DNA of 8,943 nucleotides, taken from Acidobacteriota bacterium (lineage in GTDB: Bacteria > Acidobacteriota > UBA890 > WLXD01). Location of the stretch: the NCBI GenBank assembly GCA_022571615.1, contig JACZXM010000088.1:1-8943 (forward strand), written 5' to 3'. Position 1 is the stretch's first letter; every line of letters starts with the position of its first letter. Shown here piece after piece: positions 1 through 4,901 of the stretch. A program made the position numbers and the translations under genes. Below the pieces are notes generated by a model. The model ran no database searches. It was given only the letters and a program-made list of their open reading frames with translations, and was not told the DNA's origin.

Positions 1-2
1 CG

Positions 3-233
3 CATTTTCTCGCCAAGGCGGGGGCGAGCGTCGTGGTGAACGATCTCGGCGGTACCCAGGACGGATCGGGACAGTCTAAGCAGGCCGACAAGGTCGTCGA
101 GGAAATCACGAATGACGGCGGCAAAGCCGTCGCCAGCTACGACAACGTGGCCACCTACGAGGGTGCGCAGCGGATTATCTGGGCGGCGATGAACCGTTTC
201 AAGACGATGCGACCCTGGTGGTGGTCCGGATAA
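3..233 (+). pseudogene. SDR-family oxidoreductase, internal fragment
   Basis: The reading frame is open from the window edge (codon at 3) and resembles the N-terminal Rossmann half of a short-chain dehydrogenase/reductase. I see a beta-strand and turn with AKAGASVVVNDLGG, then DGSG, then KVVEEITNDGGKAVASYDNV and a helix ending AAMNRF. The VVVNDLGG...DGSG pattern is typical of the SDR subgroup close to the dehydrogenase domain of peroxisomal-type multifunctional enzyme 2, which oxidises 3-hydroxyacyl-CoA; the exact substrate is not shown. After NRF (codon ending at 200) the family expects a G-R-I/L-D-x-L-V-N-N-A-G segment and then the YxxxK catalytic region. Here the frame instead reads KTMRPWWWSG and stops at 233. 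The first glycine-rich loop lies off the window. The gene is therefore interrupted at about codon 66 of the visible part. Either it is truncated in the genome or the contig is chimeric at this point. Confidence 0.6.
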
Positions 234-274
234 CCGCCGCCGCAGCAACCCCGGGAGGCGAAGAACATGTCTGA
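182..274 (+). pseudogene. 3' end of a SpoIIE/PPM-type phosphatase-like gene (remnant)
   Basis: In the frame one base behind the SDR fragment, codons 182-274 read GGDEPFQDDATLVVVRI, then a short alanine-rich tail and TGA at 272-274. A pair of aspartates followed by (I/V/A)TL(V/L)V(V/L)R is the usual last beta-strand of PP2C-like SpoIIE phosphatases. One Asp there helps hold the metal ions in that family. The stop overlaps the start of the next gene in ATGTCTGA (267-274), as is common for translationally coupled genes, which supports this being a true gene end. Everything upstream of about 182 is SDR sequence, so only the terminal strand survives. The match is short (about 17 residues), so the call is tentative. 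Confidence 0.42.
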
Positions 275-1397
275 GGATTGGCGACGTCGAAGGAGGTCGA
301 CTTGCGGGGCGTACTGGATGGTGGCGGCAATGACCTCGGGGATGCTGGCGTTCGCCGTGGTCTCGACCGCGACCACCCAGCAGGGGTTGGCGGGTCCGGC
401 AGAAGGGGAATCGATCGCGCAATGGACCGGTCGATGGATGGAGGGCCCGGTAGGCCTGATCGCCACCAAGGAGGAGAAGGAGATCTACGCGGAGCTGTCC
501 ACCACGCAGGAGCGGCTGCAGTTCATTCGGCTGTTCTGGGAGGGCCGTGACCCGCGGATTCGTGGGGCGCGAAACGAGTTCCTCGACCAATTCACCGAGC
601 GCCTGGCGCTGGTTCAGGAGAAGTACTCCAATTCCCGGCAGCAAGGTTGGGAAACGGCGTTCGGGCAGGTCGTCATGCTGTTCGGGTCGCCCGATCGAAC
701 CCGGCGCGAGCTCGGCGGCTTTCCGGTCGACTTCTCGGACCGGCCGCCGATCCTGTGGAGCTACGACAAGAGAATCCCCGAACTGGAACCCAACGAGGCC
801 CTGCTGTTTGTGTTTCGTGTCGGGCGCTGGAAGCTAATGCCGCCGTACCCGATCGGTCCTACGGCGATCCCCGAGGCGGCGCGCGAAGCGGAACGTCGAA
901 GCAATGTCGGCGCGGCGATACCGAGTGACTATCAGCGAGCGATGGACAAGGTGATCGCGGAATCGCTGGTGAATGCGATCGATTACCGCGGCGCGATCGA
1001 TTCGGTCCGTACGGCGGTCCAGTTGCCGGATGCACAGATCCCGTTCGGGTACAGCACGCACCTGGCCGCCACGGGCGCCGGTCTGGTCCGGGTCGAGATC
1101 GAGATGACGTGGCGCATGGACACCCTCGTCTTCCATCTCATCGAAGGGAACTTCAAGACCGACATGGTCGTGGATGCAGCCTTGCTGCGCGATGGCGAAC
1201 CGCTGTTCGTCGGTTCGGAGCGTGTCGAGGTCGTTGTTGCGGAGGCCGAGATGGAGGAGCGGCGGCAGGAAATCGTGCGCCGGACGCTGGTGCTCACCGC
1301 GGAGCCCGGGGCCTATGATCTGGAGCTCGTGCTGCTGGACCAGCTGCTGGGCTATCGCACCATTTACCGCGGCGCGCTGCAGGTCCGACTACCTTAA
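267..1397 (+). CDS. GWxTD-domain protein, membrane-anchored or secreted
   Basis: This 376-aa protein belongs to the GWxTD-domain family (described as TIGR03514-like), whose biochemical role is not established. An Arg-rich start (RRRRR at 6-10) and a hydrophobic stretch at about 16-36 make an N-in signal anchor or signal peptide. The family core follows: WMEGPVGLIATKEEK (about 57-71), FIRLFWEGRDP (about 86-96), the signature GWETAFG at 127-133 (a GWxT match with the usual Asp replaced by Ala), then VVMLFGSPD and LWSYDKRIP. The last 130 residues look like a beta-rich domain of unknown role. The ATG at 267 has a good Shine-Dalgarno (GGGAGG, 253-258, 8-nt spacer) and overlaps the stop of the phosphatase remnant, so the two were probably in one operon. 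It converges with the nucleotidyltransferase gene. Family assignment is fairly sure; function is not known. Confidence 0.85.
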   Translation: MSEDWRRRRRSTCGAYWMVAAMTSGMLAFAVVSTATTQQGLAGPAEGESIAQWTGRWMEGPVGLIATKEEKEIYAELSTTQERLQFIRLFWEGRDPRIRGARNEFLDQFTERLALVQEKYSNSRQQGWETAFGQVVMLFGSPDRTRRELGGFPVDFSDRPPILWSYDKRIPELEPNEALLFVFRVGRWKLMPPYPIGPTAIPEAAREAERRSNVGAAIPSDYQRAMDKVIAESLVNAIDYRGAIDSVRTAVQLPDAQIPFGYSTHLAATGAGLVRVEIEMTWRMDTLVFHLIEGNFKTDMVVDAALLRDGEPLFVGSERVEVVVAEAEMEERRQEIVRRTLVLTAEPGAYDLELVLLDQLLGYRTIYRGALQVRLP

Positions 1398-1415
1398 CAA
1401 GCTGCGTAACCAGGC

Positions 1416-1443
1416 CCATCACACTTCCACCACGGCCTGCTAG
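1416..1443. repeat. 28-bp composite of two 14-bp repeats
   Basis: This sits in the 74-bp convergent gap, 19 nt after the GWxTD stop. The left half (1416-1429, CCATCACACTTCCA) is repeated exactly at 3619-3632. The right half (1430-1443, CCACGGCCTGCTAG) is repeated exactly at 4376-4389. The halves abut with no base between them here, whereas the other two copies lie on either side of the methyltransferase gene. It could be a dispersed intergenic repeat, an undisturbed version of a site split by insertion, or two separate 3'-end motifs. The matches are read directly; the meaning is inferred. Confidence 0.55.
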
Positions 1444-1474
1444 CGACCCAGGCCACTTCTGCTACGGGCCGCTA
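1441..1474. terminator. Imperfect hairpin in convergent gap, possible bidirectional terminator
   Basis: TAGCG (1441-1445) pairs with CGCTA (1470-1474). After one mismatch, CCC (1447-1449) pairs with GGG (1466-1468), leaving a 16-nt loop. A competing 6-bp stem, GGCCTG (1434-1439) with CAGGCC (1449-1454), is also possible. The right arm contains the nucleotidyltransferase stop codon. There is no U-tract on either strand, so the terminator role is weakly supported and rests mainly on the position between two converging genes. Confidence 0.28.
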
Positions 1475-2482
1475 ACTGTGTTGCTGGCCGTCGTGCTCCT
1501 CTGACTCGGCGACCGCGCTGATGCTCTGCCAATGGTCCTCGAGCATCTGCAGCTCCTCGGCGAAGTCGACGTCGATCGCGGAACCGCCGTGCGCGAGCGG
1601 GATGAGACGGACGCCGCGCTCAGCCTGGAGTATCCGAGCGGCGTAGGCCTCGATCCGGGACGCCGGTACCAGCCGGCGCAACGATCGAAGGAGCGTGCGG
1701 GCGAGCAAAGAACCGCCACCCTCGCCGCGGGCACGCTTCTCGGCTTCCTTGGCGAGCCACAGAACGAGACAGTCGGCCGACGCCAGCAAGGAGCGCCAGC
1801 CGAGCCAACCCACGAGGCGGCGCAAGAGCTCAACGAACGAGCCCAGACGCTCCTGCTTGCGAACGGCGTACAGCTCGTCGAAGGCCCGCAGGCGATGCAG
1901 GCGAGAAGGAACGGCCAGGTTCATGCCGGTCGCACGGCCGCTCATCTCGCGCAGGTTCACCGAGTTGCGCCTGAACCACGCGGAATAGCGCTCGTAGGCC
2001 TCGGTCAAAGCGAAACCATGAAAGAAATCGACACTATCGATGTGCTCCGCACAGCGGGTGAGGAACGCGGTCAACGCGCCCGGGGTGTTGAGAGGATGGT
2101 CGCCGAACATGACCAGCACCGGCTCGTTCGGGCCCGGCCTGATTTCCGCATGGGCCGCCGAGAGGTTGACGAAAAATGTCGCTCCGGGACGCTGGGGGAT
2201 CGGGGTGAAGCGATAGCGATCGGGTATGCGCCGCAGGCTATCCTCGCTGCCCAGCACCCAGACATGTCGCAACCCGCATGCCTGCAGGCAATCGAGGACG
2301 TACTCGACAACCAGCCGCCCGCGCAGACTCAGAAACGCCTTGTTCTCCAGCTGCACTTCTTGCTCGCCGCGCGCCCGGCGCTTCTCCCGAAGGCGCTTGC
2401 GGCGCGCCGAGACCGGATTGGAGCCGGCCAGCACGAGGACCTTCAAATCGGATCCGAAGGGTGCGGGCAATGCGGCGGACAT
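1472..2482 (-). CDS. Divergent MobA/GlmU-like nucleotidyltransferase
   Basis: This 336-aa protein looks like a GT-A-fold NTP transferase (MobA/GlmU/IspD superfamily), which joins an NTP to a sugar, sugar-phosphate or other acceptor. Visible marks are a first beta-strand DLKVLVLAG (12-20), ENKAFLSLRGRLVVEYVLD (about 46-64, standing for the usual PK-x-L...G-x-P-L/M-I-x-Y-x-L region), and VLVMFGDHPLNTPG (122-135). The Asp of GDHPL is the expected metal-binding residue. The nucleotide loop is unusual: LAG is followed by SNPVSARRKR and a charged insert of about 25 residues, not the G-x-G-x-R-M consensus. The C-terminal 200 residues are helical, Arg-rich and unrecognised. I chose the ATG at 2482, not an upstream in-frame start at 2704, because conservation-like sequence begins there and a perfect TATAAT lies 7 nt before it. 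The extra 74 codons would be low-complexity and overlap the ProDH start region. Substrate unknown. Confidence 0.7.
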   Translation of the reverse strand: MSAALPAPFGSDLKVLVLAGSNPVSARRKRLREKRRARGEQEVQLENKAFLSLRGRLVVEYVLDCLQACGLRHVWVLGSEDSLRRIPDRYRFTPIPQRPGATFFVNLSAAHAEIRPGPNEPVLVMFGDHPLNTPGALTAFLTRCAEHIDSVDFFHGFALTEAYERYSAWFRRNSVNLREMSGRATGMNLAVPSRLHRLRAFDELYAVRKQERLGSFVELLRRLVGWLGWRSLLASADCLVLWLAKEAEKRARGEGGGSLLARTLLRSLRRLVPASRIEAYAARILQAERGVRLIPLAHGGSAIDVDFAEELQMLEDHWQSISAVAESEEHDGQQHS

Positions 2483-2489
2483 GGGTCGG

Positions 2490-2495
2490 ATTATA
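2490..2495 (-). promoter_or_regulatory. TATAAT -10 box, leaderless promoter of the nucleotidyltransferase
   Basis: On the minus strand a perfect TATAAT (2495 to 2490) is followed by CCGACCC and then the ATG at 2482. With initiation about 7 nt after the -10 box, the transcript would begin at or next to the A of the ATG. No Shine-Dalgarno is present. A GTGAAA about 19 nt upstream is only a poor -35 candidate. Position and perfect match are seen; leaderless transcription is inferred. Confidence 0.6.
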
Positions 2496-2597
2496 GCCAT
2501 TGCGGCAGATGCGATTTCACCACACCTCGCCAGGCGTCGTGCAGCCGGGGAAGAGGTAAAGGGGCCCGGAAACGGTAGCATCGGGGCGTCCGACGCG

Positions 2598-2606
2598 TGG
2601 TACAGT
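2598..2606 (+). promoter_or_regulatory. Possible extended -10 for proline dehydrogenase
   Basis: TGGTACAGT is a TGN plus TANNNT (TACAGT) arrangement in the 202-bp divergent gap. It would give a 5' leader of about 70 nt before the ProDH ATG at 2685. No clear -35 hexamer is visible. The same TGN-TANNNT form occurs before three other genes in the window, which raises its credibility slightly. Confidence 0.3.
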
Positions 2607-2684
2607 CCGCTCGGCTGCGGGGCAGGCGCGATCCGGAGGGGCCTTGCGAACCGCGCCACGGGCGGCGAAAGGAGAGGGGATCGA

Positions 2685-3599
2685 ATGGTCGTTCGGCGTG
2701 CCATTCATGCGCTTGCGGATCGTCCCCGCGTGACACGTTGGATCAGCGACAAGGGCATGCGCTCGGGCTTCGCGCGCCGCTTCATTGCCGGCGAGACGCT
2801 CGAGGAAGCACTTGCTGCCATCATCGAGCTGCGCAACAAGGGCATGGACGTGACGGTCGACTACCTGGGCGAGGTAGTTCGCGACGCCGAGGCCACCCGC
2901 GCCGTGACCGACACCTATTGCTCGATCCTCGATCGCATCTCGGACCCGGACATCGGTGCTTCGATCTCGCTCAAGCCGACCCATCTGGGCCTGTCGATCA
3001 GCAGGGAACTGGCGCAGGAGAACATCGGCCGCATCGTCGCGCACGCGAAGGAACTCGACAATTTCGTCCGTATCGACATGGAGGACAGCAGCACCACCGA
3101 GGCCACGTTGGAGATCTTCAAGACTCTCCGTCCCCAATACGACAACCTCGGCACCGTGGTGCAGTCGTATCTGTACCGGACCGAAGAGGATGTGCACAAG
3201 CTCAACGCTTTGGGTGCCAAGCTGCGGTTGTGCAAGGGAGCCTACAAGGAGCCGGCCCAGGTGGCCTTTCAGGATAAATCCGAAGTCGACCGCAACTACG
3301 TCAAGGTAGCGGAGCTACTGCTACGAGAGGGCACGTATCCTGCGTTTGCGACCCACGACCATCGCGTGATCGAGCACATCAAGAGCATGGCGCGGAAGCG
3401 CGGCATCGACAAGGATGCCTTCGAGTTCCAGATGCTGTATGGCATTCGGCGCGACGTCCAGCTCCAGATCCTGGAGGATGGCTATCGCATGCGGATCTAC
3501 GTGCCGTTCGGCCAGCAGTGGCTTCCGTATTTCATGCGTCGCATCGCGGAGCGACCGGCGAACGCGTGGTTCGTCGTCAGGGCGATGTTGGGAAACTGA
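2685..3599 (+). CDS. Proline dehydrogenase (monofunctional, FAD-dependent)
   Basis: This 304-aa enzyme should oxidise L-proline to delta-1-pyrroline-5-carboxylate using FAD and pass electrons to the quinone pool at the inner membrane. It is the first step of proline use, equivalent to the ProDH domain of PutA and to Bacillus/Deinococcus monofunctional enzymes of about the same length. Diagnostic segments, in order, are SLKPTHLGL (about 92-100), FVRIDMED, QSYLYRTEED, RLCKGAYKEP with the conserved Lys, FATHD, FEFQMLYGIR, and the C-terminal PYFMRRIAERPAN. The Arg pair in that last segment binds the proline carboxylate in characterised enzymes. The ATG at 2685 follows AAAGGAGAGGGG (2668-2679) and begins just before the conserved region, so I rejected a 153-codon N-terminal extension. 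No delta-1-pyrroline-5-carboxylate dehydrogenase lies in the window. The gene is divergent from the nucleotidyltransferase and convergent with the methyltransferase gene. Confidence 0.95.
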   Translation: MVVRRAIHALADRPRVTRWISDKGMRSGFARRFIAGETLEEALAAIIELRNKGMDVTVDYLGEVVRDAEATRAVTDTYCSILDRISDPDIGASISLKPTHLGLSISRELAQENIGRIVAHAKELDNFVRIDMEDSSTTEATLEIFKTLRPQYDNLGTVVQSYLYRTEEDVHKLNALGAKLRLCKGAYKEPAQVAFQDKSEVDRNYVKVAELLLREGTYPAFATHDHRVIEHIKSMARKRGIDKDAFEFQMLYGIRRDVQLQILEDGYRMRIYVPFGQQWLPYFMRRIAERPANAWFVVRAMLGN

Positions 3600-3604
3600 A
3601 GCCC

Positions 3605-3620
3605 GGATCCTGCTCGATCC
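3605..3620 (+). terminator. Small GGATC/GATCC hairpin after ProDH stop
   Basis: GGATC (3605-3609) and GATCC (3616-3620) can form a 5-bp stem with a 6-nt loop, beginning 5 nt after the ProDH stop. The stem is short and there is no following T-run, so it is a weak candidate for ending ProDH transcription in this 40-bp convergent gap. Confidence 0.22.
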
Positions 3621-3632
3621 ATCACACTTCCA
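3619..3632. repeat. 14-bp repeat, left half of the 1416-1443 element
   Basis: CCATCACACTTCCA is identical to 1416-1429. In both places it starts 19-20 nt after the stop codon of a plus-strand gene (GWxTD at 1397, ProDH at 3599) and lies before the stop of a converging minus-strand gene. It lies 8 nt beyond the 3' end of the methyltransferase gene. Confidence 0.5.
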
Positions 3633-3639
3633 ATGCAGG

Positions 3640-4347
3640 CTAACGCGTCGACGGGGTCACCGGCGCGCGCTGCCCCAGCACCTCGCGCGTGTGAGCGGGA
3701 GCCGGTTGGATCTCGCAAGCGGCAAAACGCGACAGCATGAGGCGGATCTCCGCGTCGATCCAGCTGTCGGGGAGTCGGCGGACGACGGCAGCCGAAGTGA
3801 CGCGAAGCTGCTGTCGATCGACGATCTCATAATGGCGCCGAGTGTCGAGCCTGCCCTCGGCATCCAGGTAGACGGCATGCAGCAGACCGGAGGGGGCGAG
3901 CACGCGGTGACACTCGCGAGCGTAACGCTGCGCCAGAACGAACGGCAGGCTCGAAAGCACATTCCAGGCGCAGATGGCCGAGAAAGCGCAGTCCTCGTAG
4001 GGTAGGCGCCGCTCACGCAGCGCGTCGTTCGAGAGCGTCAATGGGGAGACCTCGACCTCGCCGATGCGCCGGGCCTCCCGCGCGAAGAGGTCGAAGCAGG
4101 TTACGTCGAAGCCATTCTCGCCCCAGAATCGGATGCTGGCGTTGCTCGTGGGGCCCAGCAGCAAAACCCTGGCAGGGGGATTCGCGGGATCGAGAGCGCC
4201 ACTCATGCGCCACATCAGATTCGATGGATAGGAGCGGTTGGGCAGCAGGTTCTCCTCGAGTCGCGAGGTGGGACGCGGGAGCTCCGTGGCGCCGGGGTAG
4301 CTTTCGCGGCGGAGCCCCGGAGCGGCTCGGCGATCCTGATCCTGCAC
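3640..4347 (-). CDS. Class I SAM-dependent methyltransferase-like protein
   Basis: This 235-aa protein resembles a Methyltransferase_11-type Rossmann fold that would use S-adenosylmethionine; the acceptor is unknown. The first strand and loop, RVLLLGPTSNASIRFW (about 60-75), stand where the V-L-D-x-G-x-G-x-G loop is expected, but only one glycine is kept and the leading Asp is Leu. The strand-2 acid is seen in DVTCFDLF (81-88). AFSAICAWNVLSSLP (121-135) matches the FDxIxxxxVLxHL motif IV region, and ECHRVLAPSGLLHAVYLD (145-162) matches the RVLxPGGxL region. The start is taken as GTG at 4347, 3 nt after the stop of the secreted-protein gene, suggesting coupled translation. No Shine-Dalgarno is evident, and in-frame ATGs at 4215 and 4206 are alternatives that would remove about 45 unconserved residues. 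The degenerate SAM loop leaves open that it is catalytically weak or has another role. Repeats flank the gene on both sides. Confidence 0.68.
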   Translation of the reverse strand: MQDQDRRAAPGLRRESYPGATELPRPTSRLEENLLPNRSYPSNLMWRMSGALDPANPPARVLLLGPTSNASIRFWGENGFDVTCFDLFAREARRIGEVEVSPLTLSNDALRERRLPYEDCAFSAICAWNVLSSLPFVLAQRYARECHRVLAPSGLLHAVYLDAEGRLDTRRHYEIVDRQQLRVTSAAVVRRLPDSWIDAEIRLMLSRFAACEIQPAPAHTREVLGQRAPVTPSTR

Positions 4348-4350
4348 GGA

Positions 4351-4839
4351 CTACTGCTCTAGCGGGCCGCCACGGCCACGGCCTGCTAGAAGCCCACCAC
4401 GGCCTACTCGGGATACTGGGGAGACCTGCCGGTTCGTGGGCTCGACCTTGAAGCTCACGCTGGCACGTACCGCAGGCTCGAACGGCGTGCCGTCGGCGTG
4501 GCGCAGCTCTGCCACCAGCCGGTGCTCCCCGGCACCGACGCCGCGGAACGTGAAGCTTTCCGAGTAGCTCTTGACGGGCGGATAACCGTCCAGGTGCAGC
4601 AAGACCTGGGCTCCGTTGCGCGAACGCTCTCCGAGCACCGCGCCGTGGACCTGCAGCTTTACGGCGACCTCGGAGCCGGCCACCGTCGAGCCCGGGGACG
4701 GGCTCTCGATGCTCAGGCTCGCCTCCTGGGCAAGCCCGATCGCCGAGGTGCCCAAGGACAGCAGGGCGAGAGCGGGCAACCAGGCAAGCCGCCACTTGTG
4801 CCGCAGGCTGCTGGAGCCCGCCACGCGTGTCTTCGTCAT
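4351..4839 (-). CDS. Secreted Ig-like/beta-sandwich protein
   Basis: This 162-aa protein should be exported. A basic start (residues 1-17) and a hydrophobic core WLPALALLSLGTSAIGLA (about 20-37) form a signal peptide, probably cleaved near AQEA (37-40). The mature part, SLSIESPSPGSTVAGSEV (about 41-58) followed by strands around QVLLHLDGYPP, ESFTFRGVGAGEHRLVAEL and ASVSFKVEP, is a single Ig-like or DUF4399-like beta-sandwich. Such domains are often found in cell-envelope binding proteins. The last 20 residues (GRGGLLAGRGRGGPLEQ and neighbours) are low-complexity and are encoded by the repeat and hairpin sequence at 4358-4412, so the C-terminus may be recently altered. The gene has a TATTCT box 7 nt before its ATG and ends 3 nt before the methyltransferase GTG. 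Export and fold class are fairly secure; function is unknown. Confidence 0.72.
   Translation of the reverse strand: MTKTRVAGSSSLRHKWRLAWLPALALLSLGTSAIGLAQEASLSIESPSPGSTVAGSEVAVKLQVHGAVLGERSRNGAQVLLHLDGYPPVKSYSESFTFRGVGAGEHRLVAELRHADGTPFEPAVRASVSFKVEPTNRQVSPVSRVGRGGLLAGRGRGGPLEQ
4358..4390. repeat. 12-bp inverted repeat within the 3' end of the secreted-protein gene
   Basis: TCTAGCGGGCCG (4358-4369) pairs with CGGCCTGCTAGA (4379-4390) around a 9-nt loop. The stem is complete with one G-T wobble when read as plus-strand RNA, and has one C-A mismatch as minus-strand RNA. It lies inside the last 13 codons of the minus-strand gene, ending 5 nt before its stop codon. It may be a terminator-like or repeat-derived structure that could affect expression of the following methyltransferase gene. 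Confidence 0.5.
4376..4412. repeat. CGGCCTRCT repeat pair, right half of the 1416-1443 element
   Basis: CCACGGCCTGCTAG (4376-4389) is identical to 1430-1443. A second diverged copy follows directly: CCACCACGGCCT (4394-4405) equals 1427-1438, and CGGCCTACTCGGG (4400-4412) matches 8512-8524 at 12 of 13 bases. The block encodes the low-complexity C-terminus of the secreted protein on the minus strand. Confidence 0.5.
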
Positions 4840-4846
4840 GGCTCCA

Positions 4847-4855
4847 AGAATAGCA
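4847..4855 (-). promoter_or_regulatory. Extended -10 (TGC-TATTCT), leaderless promoter of the secreted protein
   Basis: On the minus strand TGCTATTCT (4855 to 4847) is followed by seven bases, TGGAGCC, and then the ATG at 4839. This is the same 7-nt spacing as in front of the nucleotidyltransferase and natA genes. TATTCT fits the TANNNT core. A GGAG lies only 2 nt before the ATG, too close for normal Shine-Dalgarno use. Confidence 0.42.
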
Positions 4856-4865
4856 GCAACGGAGC

Positions 4866-4901
4866 CAGGCTAGCTGCGAGGGGCCCGTACAGGCTAGCTG
4901 C
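4866..4901. repeat. 12-bp direct repeat CAGGCTAGCTGC, two copies
   Basis: Exact copies lie at 4866-4877 and 4890-4901, 24 nt apart start to start. Each contains the palindrome GCTAGC, so the copies could also pair with each other (6 bp plus flanking G-T wobbles). The second copy spans the stop codon of the metalloprotease-like gene (4894-4896). The repeat fills most of the 54-bp gap before the secreted-protein gene and could act as a weak terminator or a protein-binding pair. Confidence 0.45.

Noticed and set aside
1416..1443. CRISPR repeat or transposon terminal repeat
   Set aside because: There is no regular spacing of copies, no spacers, no transposase gene and no target-site duplication visible.
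1532..2578. Plus-strand open frame opposite the nucleotidyltransferase
   Set aside because: No family resemblance; the minus frame has GT-A-fold motifs and a promoter at the start.
2226..2684. 153-codon N-terminal extension of proline dehydrogenase
   Set aside because: It overlaps the nucleotidyltransferase gene antisense. Normal ProDH length and a good Shine-Dalgarno support the ATG at 2685.
2483..2704. 74-codon N-terminal extension of the nucleotidyltransferase
   Set aside because: It is low-complexity, would overlap the ProDH start, and would place the TATAAT inside coding sequence.
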